Shown here: positions 24,690-36,480 of the stretch, piece after piece | Layout of the letters: each line of letters begins with the position of its first letter | Numbering within the stretch: the stretch's first letter is position 1 | NCBI GenBank assembly: GCA_964247055.1 | Contig: OZ176051.1 | Span: forward strand, 9,362,001-9,426,000 | DNA from: Paragordius varius | Taxonomy: Eukaryota; Nematomorpha | DNA length: 64,000 nt | Direction of reading: 5' to 3' | Position numbers and translations under genes: made by a program | Notes under the pieces: model-generated | What the model was told of the DNA's origin: nothing | What the model saw: the letters and a program-made list of their open reading frames with translations, nothing else | Database searches by the model: none

Positions 24690-26574
24690 TTGTTTGCAAT
24701 TATATAGGTGTTTTGTCCACAACAGTAGGTTCTACTTTAACATCACTCTTTCCCTGTAACTGATATCTATCTGGATGGTGTCGGATTCGTGTAGGGTCTC
24801 GCCGTTGTGTGTGAGTGTCAGTGGTAGGTGTTATGGTGGGTGTTTGGGATGGCAATTCAATGACGGGCTCCAAGGGTTGGGGCGGTATGTTCGGAGCTGT
24901 GGTCGTGCCAGTAGGGTATCTGACACATAGGTCAAGCGATTGTGGTGTTTATTTAGACAAAATTGTCTTTCCCATTCTTTCCCATCCTTCCCTTGTTCTC
25001 AATTGATCGGCGTGTTTTCGGATGATTTTGTTAACATCTCGTATTTTATATGGGAGTAATCCGAATACAATTTTTCGTTTTCATGGTATTCGTGATTAGG
25101 TTGCACATCCTCTACGAAGTCTTATTTTAGCCATGTGATTGGATTTTAGGAAAAGTTGTGCGGGACAGGTATTTGTAGCACTGTGAATGTTAGTGCGGTA
25201 TCCAAGCGTATTATTTATTTTTGATTGTCGGTAGTCTTCTGCCGACCGGTAATGTGTTTTTAGAGTATATATCACTAGTTCCACCATTCCGCTCGTTTTT
25301 GGATGATACGGAACTGATGTTACATGTTTAATGTTTGTCGTCATGAATTTCTTAAACTGCCCAGATGTAAAGTAAGACGCATTGTCAATTACTATCAATC
25401 CTGGAAATCCATATAGACTGAAACATTCGTATAGGAAATATAAGATATTTTTGTTCGATATCATTTTCGATAGTTTAACTTCGACCATCCAATAAAATTG
25501 TCTATTGGGCCTGCTATATCTAGATTTAATCTCTCCAATATTGCTGTATTGAAGTTCCAATTGTATGTGGGATTCAGTTTTGGCATCGACCCACTTTTTT
25601 AAGTCGCTTTCCATGTTGTGCTAAACGATTATTTGCTTTGGACCCCAGGTGTCCGACGTGTAAGTGTAAGATATTTATCTGCCAATATAACCCATACGTA
25701 TTTGCAATTTGATTTTGTTCTTGGTGCACTTATTACCTGGACTGGTCGGTGGTCTGGCTTCTAATATGGTTACGATTTAAGTTAAGATTATTGACAAACC
25801 TTACATGTTCTGTTGTTTGAAGACTTTCTGTGTCTTGTTGTTGAGGTTCTGTCGGCATGCGGGACAATGGATTTGCAATGTTTTCGTGACTTTTAATGTA
25901 CCGTAGATTGTAATCAAATTCGGAAGCTTTATACATCCAACGTAGTAGCTTGGAATGTTTATTTGGTCTAGTTTACGATTATTTCCAAACAGCTTTATTA
26001 GTGGTTTGTGATCAGTAGGAAATTCAAACTTCTTCCCCGTAATAAGCGTTTTAAATTTTTCAAAGCTAAAAGTATGGCTTGTGCTTCCTTTTCTATCACT
26101 GAATAATTTTCTTCGGGATTAGACCACTTTCTTGATGCGTATACAATGGGTTTATTTATGCCCTCCTGAGTGGTCTGCAGCAACACTGCTCCGTACCCTT
26201 TATTCGGGGCACCTGTTTCAATTATTATAGGAAACTCAGGATTGAACGGGGTTACTTTAAAAGTATGGCCTATTAAATTTTTGGCTCTGTTAAAACAGTC
26301 CTCGAGGTCTTTGGTCCATATCCAGGGTCATAACTGCCTAGGTCGTGAATTACAGAAAAACTTCCACATTTCGGAAGGCATTGTGTGTGAAAACTTACTA
26401 AGCCTAAAAAAGACTTGAGTGTTTTTTGTCATAAACTTGGGAAGTCTTGCATGGCTCTAACTTTATCTGCTGCTGGTGCGATGCCGTTGTTTGATTTAAC
26501 ATATCCTAAATAGCTTATGACCGGTTGAAAAAGTTTAAGTTTGCTTTTACTTAATTTTAAACCAGATTCTAGAC
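24690..26574 (-). mobile_element. Ty3/gypsy retrotransposon fossil, block B copy
   Basis: Minus-strand pol remnants lie in the normal gypsy order: the end of the reverse transcriptase (near 26574-26420), RNase H (26186-25998, with the VYASRKWS and YSVIEKEAQAI blocks) and integrase (25614-25096, with a Y-G-F-P-G-L-I-V-x-D-N-A core and YHPKTSGMVE). No pair of LTRs was recognised. The element is broken in several places and its reverse-transcriptase end is interrupted by the hAT element at 26575. A weak match to the more upstream part of a reverse transcriptase lies at 29600-29680, on the far side of the hAT element. It predates the block B duplication. Confidence 0.75.
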
Positions 26575-29500
26575 CAGTGGTCACCCAAACTTCTGACGGA
26601 CAAATAAAATATATTTTTTTTGAGGGCCATTAACCTTTTAATGGCAAATATTCCATAGCGATTTGACACATATGCACATATTTATACTCTAACTCAGCCC
26701 ATGAATTTTTTGCGGATTGCATGTAAATTCAGCTAAAAACTCGTTTTGCACCATTAAAATTAAAATATATTGATAACAGAATTTATTTTGATATTAACTA
26801 ATAATTTTTGACAAATTTGGTTTCGCCTCATGACAGGCCAATAATAGGTCGTCCATGTGATCATGGATTAAACGATTTCTGTTTGTATTGACATACTTTA
26901 TTTTTGAATACGCCGTCTCTAGGGTTGTGCATTTGACTGCTTTTTTAAAAAGTCCGGTCTGACCCGGTCAGACCATGCTCATGACCACGGTTATGACCAC
27001 TTTACCTAAGTAATAATCATGCGATATTATATTGTGAAAAAAATGTTCGTACGACACTTGAGTTTCACTCATGTTTTTTCTTAAAATATATTATACATTA
27101 TTTTATATTTATTACAATATTTTCAAAATTTAATTTAGAATTTGGTTTTTAAATAAATTTTTCCACATTCTTGTGGCATTACTGGATATTTCAGATAAAA
27201 TTTTACCTAGTTTGTTTTCTTTCTTTCATCATTAAAATATCTTATAAAATGTTTATACATTTTATTGGTTCATAAATATAGAATAATCGCTGATTTTGCA
27301 AAATGCTTGATTGATTTGTTTTCAAAATAACTGGATATGCTAAATGCTAATGTTATAAAAATGCATGTTTATATTTATTTTATATTTTCTTAAAAGGTAT
27401 AATTACTATCTCTCTTCTAAAAAAATTAAGCACCAATTTTCAAGAAAAACAGCTGTTTTTTTAAATGACTATGGTCAAAAAATAAATAGTCACTGACCTG
27501 GTCATGACCCGGTCATTTGAACGGGTCATGACTTGGTCAACACAACCCTAGCCGTCTCACACGTGTAGGTTGAAGGAAAAATAGAACTTGAGCACATTTA
27601 TATTTCATACTTACTTGGCACATCTTGCCAAAACTCTACATATCTTTCTTCTCTACAATTCTCCTTGAATATATCCTCCAAATTGAAATCATTTTTAAAA
27701 TCTACGAATTCTTTAATGATATACGCCTGATCAAAACCGAAATGCTCAAGTTGCTAATATTGGATATATCCATATGCCATGGATTTTCAACAAGTTTTAA
27801 GCAATTTTTAGTATTTCTTAATTCATGAAATCTGAATTTAATCTCATGATTTTAGTATTAAATTAATCTTCGCGGTAAAGTCCATATTTTCTTTATGAAG
27901 CGTTTTAAGTGTTGGAAAATATAGGAGTGTTTTAATTATAAAATCTTGTTTATATATTATTAATTTTTCTGCAAAAGCAAATATTTGATTGGCAAATTGG
28001 GTTATGATTTTGGTCCCTTGAAGACTTGTATTAAAAATACTAAATTTATAAGTATTGTCGCAAAGATAGGCTAATAAAACCCATCATTTGTTAATTTCCT
28101 CGTCCAACTTTCTGTTATCTTTTATAAATAATAAAATTTCATGTAACAAAAAATATATAAAATACTTTGCTAAGGCTTAGCCATCTCACAGCGGTGTACA
28201 AAAGATTATCATAAAACTTAATATGGATTTCTTTTAGAAGGTTTTTGTATTTACGGCGGTTGAATTTTCCGCCACGGATGTGGTTAACTATATCAACAAC
28301 CGTTTTAATTACTGAATTGAGTGTTTCATCTTTAACACGCGTAACCAAGTTTTGCTGAATAAAGCTGTGAAAGGATAAAATATTTTGCAAATTATATTTG
28401 TTTTTTTAAAAGAGAAATAATCCTTGTTTTTTCCAATCATTGAGGGACAGCCATCTGTGCAGATAGAAACCAATTTTTTCAGATATACCATTATTATCAA
28501 AAAAATTATTTCGAGAAACTCACTTCCTTTCGTAGTATTATTTATTGGTAAAAATTTTAAATATTCCTCGTTGATTATGATGTCGTTGCAAATTTTCACA
28601 AAGAGCGCACATTGAGGTTTTGAACTAAAATCAGTGCTAGAAATATCAATGCTAAAATATTTGCAGTTTTTCAGAGCTAATAATGTATTGTTAAAAACAT
28701 ATTTAGATATATATTCTATGCGTCAAGCACATAATAAACCAGAAAGATAAGTTTTTTGCCTGTGATTAGATCTTTATTATGGAGTTTATCAAATAAAAAA
28801 CCATTTATTAGACATCTTTATATTAGTTGGGAATCAGTAAACGGTTTCATATTTGTTTCTAAAATATAGCAAATTTAATACGAAGCTAATGTTACGGCTT
28901 TTTCCTGGGAGAAAGGTATGAACATAAATAGATATTTCTTTCTGGTATAATTCCTTAATCTTTTTATATTTTTCGTTTCTTTCTTCATGATTTAGTAATT
29001 TATGAGAATGATGGATTGTAAAATGTCTTTCAATAATGTATTTTTTATAATTATGTTGTCCTTACATATAAGGCAGGTAATCACATTTTTATTTAAACGA
29101 CAAAGAATTTTTCTTCCCATACATTTTTAAAGAAGCGATTTTCATCGGATAATTTACGTTTTTTAGCATTAGATGTCATTCTTTAAATTTATGTTTTAAA
29201 TTGTGTAAATTTTTCAAAAAAATAAATATAATTTGAATAATGCTAGATAGCAAAGAATATGTATATGTAAGTTTGGGTGAAAGGCTTGCATAAATACAAA
29301 AAAGGAATGCAATAAATTTTTCAATAGAGAAAATAAAATAGAATTAAAACAACATAAGTTAAAATTTTGAAATCATTTTGATGTAGAGAAATTTTTATAC
29401 CTTTCAAATTGGGTAAAAAATAAAAATTACAACAATTAAATCTAAAGATAAATTAATATTAAAATAAGCGAAAATTCGTTAATGTGTAAATTAAAAATTA

Positions 29501-29595
29501 TCAATAAAAAAATAATTTAAGTATCAATGTGGTCATAGGAATTTTAAAACACTCTTAGAACATGCGGCCCGCAGGCCGCGGTTTGAGTACAACTG
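26575..29595 (-). mobile_element. hAT transposon (ZBED/GTF2IRD2-like transposase), decayed
   Basis: The ends are CAGTGGTCACCCAAAC at the left and, read inward from the right, CAGTTGTACTCAAACCGC, typical CAGTGGT...CAAAC hAT termini. The transposase is on the minus strand from ATG 29179 (MTSNAKKRKLSDENRFF). It has a C-x-x-C finger (VITCLICKDN), CTDGCPSMIGKN, AVRWLSLSKV, a conserved region around 28120-27870, and a C-terminal dimerisation segment around 26900-26800 (YVNTNRNRLIHDH). Frameshifts and stops separate these parts. A 631-bp MITE splits the C-terminal domain. The element is inserted in the gypsy fossil; no matching 8-bp flanks are visible, so one end may have recombined. Confidence 0.75.
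26920..27550. mobile_element. hAT-type MITE, 631 bp, with 8-bp target duplication
   Basis: Termini TAGGGTTGTGC and (A)CACAACCCTA are inverted and followed inward by GACC/GGTCA-rich segments. The flanks are perfect 8-bp direct repeats GCCGTCTC (26912-26919 and 27551-27558). It is inserted within the dimerisation domain of the hAT transposase. Further copies are at 52533-53166 (same insertion, duplicated) and 57189-57843 (independent, other orientation). Confidence 0.85.
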
Positions 29596-31159
29596 AGTTA
29601 CAGTCTCATGCGTGGACCTGATATATATTTTTTGTGCGCAAACCTCCGCATTTGAATCGAAAATACGATCCGTTAAATTATTTGGGTTGTGCACCTTTAG
29701 AACATATACTAATTAAATTAGCAAAATTGATCGATAAAAAATATATATTGTTAAGATCCAACATAAAGGAAGTTTTCTTGATTTGAGATTATTTAAAAAT
29801 ATCGCGTTATGTTCATAAATATATATATAATCAGATATTTTGTGAACTAAATTAAAAACATTTCCCGGACAAATTGTAATATAATGTAGCTACGTATCGT
29901 AGGTCAATCACTATAATAAAATATCCAGATATTGTAGACATGATTGGATCAAAATTGATTAATTTTCCCATGTTTGTCATAACGCATCTGAGACATGGCA
30001 ACACTGGCTACTATTATTGTGCTCACACTAAAAATCACCATACAATCAAAAAATTATATACAATCGGTGATCTAATCGAAAAAAAGTATTTTTCGCTTTT
30101 AAAGTAAAAATTGAATTTATACGAACAAAACGTGAAAAGATAAAGACAAACATTTCCTTTCACAAAACTTTGGTCTATTTTTTAACTTTGATTTTTTAAT
30201 GATGTTTGATAAACAAATAATATATTTTACAATTGTAATCAAATGATTTAATTAGGAAAAATTAGGGTTAAAAAGTTTAATTATCTTTTGAACAAAAAAA
30301 TACTTGTCTTTATGTTTTTTCGTTTTGGTGTATAATACTTACGCACTTACCCCTATTTCTTAATTGGTCCAACAAGGATTTCATTGTAAATTAATAGTTT
30401 TCGGGAGTGAGATGTTTATTCTCTATTTAGAATGCTTTTTCTGCTAAGCTAATCGTAACATTTTGAAATTCTAGATTAAGTTAAGAGATCCATGTATTTT
30501 TCGACCACTCTGGAGGAGCAGTAGTATATTTTTAATCTATTATTTTATAATTTTATAACACCAATGATTTAAACATTCAATGGCGTTTTATCAAATTTTT
30601 TAAATTCTTTATGCCATATTCATTGATATAAGTAAAAAAAAACAAGATCCTGCCGTATAAAAATCAAAAGGGCTAAGAGTCCTATTAATATTAACAATTA
30701 TGTTAATAATTTTATACAAATACGAGACACATTGCTGGTGGCCTATACCCTAAAAAGCCTAAATATGCATTCAAAAAAGGTTAAATTAAAACGATATTAT
30801 CAAATAAAATAAACTATGAGTGTCATTTAAATGAAATACTAAATTAATTAGAAAAAAATTTAATGAAAAAATTAGGATTAAGTCTATGAAAAGAGATATA
30901 TGTGTCTGTGCCAATGCAAATGGAATCTTTAATTGATATAACAACCATTCATCGTAAGTAAAATAAAGCTAACTAAAATTCAACAATATACGTTATAGAG
31001 AAATAATCCAATCAAAGTGGTATGCTAACGGGATCCTTTACTCTAATTATAATAAAATATATTTTTTTGAATTGCCCATAATATAAAGTATAGCTATTTA
31101 ACTTGATATAAGTAGATTGATTAATGGCAATATATATTTAAATATAATTACTAATATAG
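29596..31159. other. Block B distal part, nothing recognised
   Basis: After a possible short reverse-transcriptase trace at 29600-29680, no gene, RNA or repeat family was recognised. The stretch is colinear with 55435-56826 and, beyond the hAT insertion, with 58666 onwards. Confidence 0.4.
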
Positions 31160-31612
31160 TTTGCACTTCAAAAGTCTTTTTTAACACTTCCAGTTGGCTC
31201 TCGAACATTTAAACACTTATATCTATAATTTTTTCATATTTTTATTATTTTTAATCTAGTATTATTACATATATCATTTTAACATTTTTCATTCTGAAAA
31301 CTTTCATTTTAACCCTATTTTCCAATTAACAATATTTTGATTTTATTTACGTTTTAAGTAAATTTAACGGAGAAAACTTTTATATTTATTAGGCTATAAT
31401 ATTTTTTTATTAAGTAACATTTAAAAATAAAGCAACTGTTTTTGAATGAACAAAGTTGATTTTGAAATAATATGAAATAATGGATTATATGATGAGTTAG
31501 ATGTATGACTCATAGTTTGATGATAATTATAAACAAAAGAAAATGCTCAAGGATTAAATAGAAGTCTTAGAGGACCAACTTGAAGAGTTAAAGAACACTC
31601 TTGAAGTACAAA
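31160..31612. mobile_element. Foldback MITE, about 450 bp
   Basis: The ends TTTGCACTTC and GAAGTACAAA are inverted; the CACTTCCAGTTGG and CCAACTTGAAG segments next to them repeat the arms of the element at 561-1120. Block B homology with the second copy ends inside its left arm at 31208, so this element marks a duplication breakpoint. Confidence 0.6.
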
Positions 31613-31912
31613 TAATATATATCGTTTTTTTTAAAAGTTAGAAATGTAAAATCAATATATATATATAGATATATACTTTTGTTTTTTTTGTAAAGAGTTA
31701 TTTTATGGCACATTGCATTGCAATATATTGTTAGTTATATAAAACAGGTTTGCATTTAATATTTTCTTACACAATTTGATGGAGAAAGTCATATCGATTA
31801 ATGTAGGTAAAACTTAATTAATAATGTAAAAAGAAGCATTTTTAATAAAACATAATACCTGTCTTCAGTCAAATCCATTTCCAACACTTTTATTCTGTTC
31901 TCAGGAACTCTT

Positions 31913-32235
31913 CTATATGTGAATATATGGGTCAGCTAGGATATTCCCCTTTATGGCGCAATAATCCCCTGACAAAATAGCTCCACCAAACATGTGATCG
32001 GAATTTACCTCTAACCAATGCTTTCGTATGTATTCAAAGCGTTTATAATTGGCCCAATAACTGTTTCCGCGGCTATTAACCTATATGACACATTTAATAA
32101 GATCGAATTTGACTAAAGCCTTGTCATTGGAATTTTTTCCCAAATATCCAAAATGTAATCCATGTATAAAATCTAATAAAAAATGGATATTGGGGTTGGG
32201 TGTCTCATCGGGCATATAGTAACCGGTCTGATTGG
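31913..32235 (-). pseudogene. Possible exon(s) of an unrecognised gene
   Basis: After a good acceptor (CATATTTACAG|CC, phase 1) the minus strand reads NQTGYYMPDETPNPNIHF, then LLDFIHGLHFGYLGKNSND, to a TAG at 32081. In the same frame it continues VNSRGNSYWANYKRFEYIRK and HWLEVNSDHMFGGAILSGDY to a stop at 31913. The composition is that of a real globular protein rather than random AT-rich translation. I do not recognise the family. The internal stop suggests a decayed copy. Confidence 0.35.
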
Positions 32236-32889
32236 CTGTAAATATGCTTAAAGGTGATAACTAGTCAAACAAATATTAAATATAAGTTACTGAACCAAAA
32301 AACCGTTCAACCTCTTTCAATAATCCATAATCATAAATGCAAATTTTATGAAAATTTAAACTCTTACAATATTTTTACTTTAAATTTAATGAAGAAGTCT
32401 ATTGTTTCCTATATTGATTCACGAATGCGTCTTTTTATGGGGCTTATTTGTACTGTTTTACATTTGAAACAGAGTCAGTAATTAAAAACTAATTTATATT
32501 CACGCTTTATTCGACATAAAATATGAGTAAACATTTTAAAAATTTATATTTATAATCGGGATTTAAGCAACTATAAATTATCATTTTATTTATTGCGCTT
32601 TTCTTGATCAATTAAATCAAAAATAAAATCAAGATTTTATAAATGAGAATACAAAAAAATGGTAAATACAACTCTACATATCGATATGCATAATTTTATG
32701 TTTATTCTATGATAGGGGTTTGGATTTCCAAATAATAAAATTTAAAATAATTTACTCACATAAAAGTATGAAATATAGGAAAAAACTTCATTGCAAAAAC
32801 ATTTGTTAAGGAATGGAAATGATTGAATCATTTATATATAGATTCCGCATTACCATATATGGCTTATAGGTTTAAATGAAAAAAAATAG

Positions 32890-33150
32890 TTTTCTTTAAT
32901 AATTTACTTGAGTCCATCTTTTCCAAACTTTTATGTAAGATTTATTCTTAAAGTGCAAAACCAATAGTGTTTTAGATGGCAAATACCAGATTAATCCACC
33001 TCCATATGGAGTATATTCCTTAACCTTTGGATGTTTGACATCATTTACAAGTTTTTCAATATGTTTAGTTGGTAATATATGATGACACAACAAATTTTAT
33101 ACACAATCAATTAATGTTTCCGCATATTCGTTGATAATCTAAAATGTATA
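32890..33150 (-). pseudogene. Possible exon of the same unrecognised gene
   Basis: The minus strand reads HIEKLVNDVKHPKVKEYTPY then GGGLIWYLPSKTLLVLHFKN and KSYIKVWKRWTQ, followed by a donor-like AAGTAAAT. Upstream, past one stop, INEYAETLIDCV follows an acceptor-like CATTTTAG. It lies on the same strand and upstream of the 32235 exon. No family was assigned; an AT-rich random frame is less likely because of the Lys/Trp/Tyr/Gly mix, but not excluded. Confidence 0.3.
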
Positions 33151-33179
33151 TTCACAAAATTAGTTAAATAAATGGTTAA

Positions 33180-34310
33180 ATTCATTAATTTCTTCGAATT
33201 CGAAAAAAAAGGAATACCAGAACCATAGTGGTCCCTGGACGGCGTAATAATTTTAAATGAAACTGGGGTGATTGCAAGTGGGCCGGAACCGTGGTTCCCC
33301 ACGATATAAACGGTCCGGAATCGGTTTTGTACATTTGGAATCGGTTGCAATTTGGGTCCTGGATTTTCATTTGATGGTTTTCATTACATTGTCATTATAA
33401 TATAAACCAAAATATTGACAACTCCAAATCAAAACATAACTTATTAAAAAATAAATAGCAAATATATAAGTATAAAGGTAGATAATAAGTGTATTTTTAT
33501 TAAATATCGCATCTATGGGGGAAATCTTTATTTTATTTAAAAAAATGATTCACTAAGCAATTCATTCGTTAGACTACTTCTCAGACCTTTAATTATAATA
33601 TTTAGCGTAAAAAAGCTTTTTATTTGTTTTGAACCTAATATGTACCGTCTAACCTTACATGTTAAATTTTTATTATTTTTTCAAAATCTGTGGCCAAAAA
33701 AATTTGACAGCCTTAGGCAGTCCGTGGGCCGCCGTTTGAATACTACTGATATAGTATGGCTCATTTTTTTTCTGTTATATATTGATTATGGACGCTTCTA
33801 CATTTTTACCAGATTCATTAATTAATAAAATATAAGTTCCTACCCTATAGATTAAAAAATCTATAACATTATGTATGTGATTCTCTTTAAGTGTTAAAGA
33901 TTAATTCAAAAAAAATTCTCGACATGGTAATTCCATTTCGATCGTATACGAGTAAAAAATGTTTTATGATTAACTTTAAAATAATATTAGGCAATATAAA
34001 ATTTTGATGGAAAATTGGAAAAATGTTATTATACAATGGATAGTAAATATTTTAAACAAAAAGTTTTATTTTTAAAAATAAAACCATATGGAAACCACAT
34101 TTTTGAAGGTAGAACTGGAACCGAACTAATTTCTTGACGGTTGGAACCGAAAGAGGGCTGGTTGATTTTGAAAATAGAACCGGGGTGGTTCCTGAAATTA
34201 AAGCCGAACCGGGTTGGTTCTAACCTAATGGAACCGTTGCAGAAATCTCAGGAACCGGGTTCCGGTTCTGTATGGTTTCGATTCCGGTTTGAACCTCCGT
34301 AACATATAAT
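33180..34310. repeat. GGAACC-rich repeat element
   Basis: Clusters of GGAACCG, CCGGAAC and GGTTCC motifs occur at 33200-33370 and 34090-34310, unusually GC-rich for the window, with ordinary AT-rich DNA between them. Similar pieces occur at 15790-15880 and 57000-57060. The two open frames at 33111-33370 are translations of this repeat. It may be one nonautonomous element with decayed ends. Confidence 0.45.
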
Positions 34311-34329
34311 AGCCCTTATCGGTTATTTT

Positions 34330-34680
34330 TCAAGACATAATAATTACTTCAATATTATAATGATCAAATGCATCATCCAAAACTACGTAGTACTCATAAA
34401 AATTTGTCCCATTTATTTTAAGATTTTCTAGGTCTGTTCTACAAAATTAAATACAACCTTGAATCATACCTTATGATGGAATCAACGAGTTGTTCCATTT
34501 CAGTCTATTTTCATGCCATATGGTTACACATACAAACACATTATAATTATTATAAAGTGGAATGCAATCCAGACAATCTACAGGGCCCTAATAATATTAA
34601 GAATCAAGTTCGAGTGTATGACATACTTTTGATTTATGTATGTACAGCCACCCTACTTATTTATCTCATGTTTTCAATTA
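34330..34680 (-). other. Possible exons upstream in the unrecognised gene
   Basis: Two acceptor-led minus-strand frames are visible. After ATTTTGTAG the frame TDLENLKINGTNFYEYYVVL ... DHYNIEVIIMS ends in TGA near 34333. After ATATTATTAG the frame GPVDCLDCIPLYNNYNVFVC ... WNNSLIPS ends in TAA near 34470. Both look protein-like but cannot be joined in phase with confidence. Confidence 0.22.
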
Positions 34681-35029
34681 AAAATTTAAAAGGCTTGCAA
34701 ACAGGTAATACCACTTTGATGGAATAGGCTTATTAATTAAATTTATGCGCAAGTTATATTTGTATTCCTTTTCAAAAGTTGTAATTGGAATATAATTAGA
34801 GGAATGTTTTAATTTAATTCCAAGGGTAAAAATATAAGCCGTATCTATCATATGAAACCTTATATCAAAATAATTGTTTTAAAACATCTCACATTCGCAT
34901 CAGGAAAATTTGCTCACTTTCAAAAAATGCTTTCAGTACGGCCGCGAGATGTTTGTGACAATTAACAAAGGAATTTTATAGGGTAATACGATCTTTTAAA
35001 TTTGGCTAATTATGGGATATTTAATATAA

Positions 35030-35420
35030 TTTTATAAATTAGTCGTATGCCGTATTTGCCTAATCACATCTCTTAAAGCATAATTATCAGGACATTTTTG
35101 TGCTGTTCTTACTGCTTGCGACTCGCAGATGATTGTCATCTAAACTAATTCCGAAAAAAATATGCTTGCTTATAATTTTTTTACATTTAATAACTATCAA
35201 AAATAAGAAGAATGTACCTTTGTGTTTTGATCTGTGGTTTGCCTTGATTTATTTTTAAATTTAAAATTGAGTATTTTCCACAATCTCAAAACATTGGCCA
35301 TTATGAAGGAATAAATGTTTAAATTTAAAAGTTTAAAAGTTTCCACCACAAATTCCGATTAAATTTTCATAACCATAAGGATCGTTGGGTTGGGATTCTG
35401 CCGTAAATTATGCAGAGATA
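35030..35420 (-). other. Further protein-like frames, minus strand
   Basis: ESQPNDPYGYENLIGICGGN follows an acceptor-like TTTACGGCAG (about 35395). MTIICESQAVRTAQKCPDNY ... IRQIRHTTNL follows TTAG and ends in TAA near 35035. Cys spacing suggests secreted modules, but I recognise no domain. They may belong to the gene at 31913-34680. Confidence 0.22.
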
Positions 35421-35469
35421 GGAATTGAGTGTTTTGTATATTTATTACAGAACTTTTGGTGATAATCAA

Positions 35470-36480
35470 ATTTAAATATAGTTTACTGTTATTGTTTAAC
35501 TAACAATTAATGGTTTGTTTATGCACATTCGCTGCTTTATTGGGTTTAACATCTATATTAATCTGCAGAAAAAAGGACTGCTAGTACAGTAAAATATTTT
35601 TTTTGATAAATTACTATTTAATATTAAAAACAATGTTTAATGTTTGTATACTAAAAACTATGCAGAGTAAATTGTGAGAGCCATCCTGTTACTGCAATAA
35701 TATGGCAATTAAACAATATTTAAACATAAACAACGGATGTTTTAATTGACATATATCAAATATATCTCAAGTCTTCTCCGGTTTTTTAGTAAAAACACGT
35801 TTTGAGAGAAAATGAGTCATTATACAAAATATTGGCCCATATGAATGAGCCTTCTTCATCCTGTTGAGAAGAAATTTTTGAGCCTGTTTTTTTCAGGATT
35901 AAAGTTATTACAAAAGCCGATACTCGAGAACTTCAAAAAATATTTTTCTAGAAATGCTAACCAAAGGTTATAATGTTTTAATGGTTTATTTTTACATATT
36001 TAGGCATGAGATAGTAGTCAGATAAATAATAAGCAAGTCTTTCAACTGAATATTTAGAATATCCTTAAATATATAAACTGCAGATATTTTCTCAATATGT
36101 CATATAAATTTTGTCCATCCTCACTTGAAACTATTCCAAAAGGTAATATCATCAGGAATACTATCAAGTATTTTTAATTTGGTTTATTTTAGACATATAT
36201 CTCTGCCACATACTTATGAATGGGGTCATATATCTTTGTATGGTATTGTGTTACACATGCAAATTTTAAATATATATTTTATATGTATGATATAGTTTTT
36301 AGTGAGATTAGCATTGTCTCTATTTTATATTTTTGTTCTATGTAAATAACATTTCCATTAGTTACTTGAAATTTTATTTGTTATTATGATATGCAAATTA
36401 TGTTCACTTAAAAATAGTATATAAAAAGTATATTACGATATATACCATTGTTAATTTTTACATTGGTGGCCAATCGAATT
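35470..36480. other. Nothing recognised
   Basis: AT-rich, no gene or repeat identified. It could include the upstream repeat of the gypsy fossil that follows, but I found no matching copy downstream of that fossil. Confidence 0.3.

Larger units (their letters stand above)
22640..31208. repeat. Segmental duplication block B, first copy
   Basis: Near-identical in order and sequence to 48212-58881. The left limit is at CCCTAGATATTTTT (22648 and 48217) and the right limit at CTCTCGAACAT (31208 and 58881). The second copy is longer because of an insertion with a 12-bp duplicated flank at 53589 and a hAT insertion at 56835. Most other differences are single bases and indels of 1-8 bp. Confidence 0.8.

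Noticed and set aside
24815-25006. Gly/Val-rich plus-strand frame
   Set aside because: Antisense to the 3' part of the gypsy fossil.
26170-26418. Plus-strand frame (and 51787-52017)
   Set aside because: Antisense to the RNase H and reverse-transcriptase region of the gypsy fossil.
33111-33370. Two overlapping minus-strand frames
   Set aside because: They are translations of the GGAACC-rich repeat and resemble no protein.
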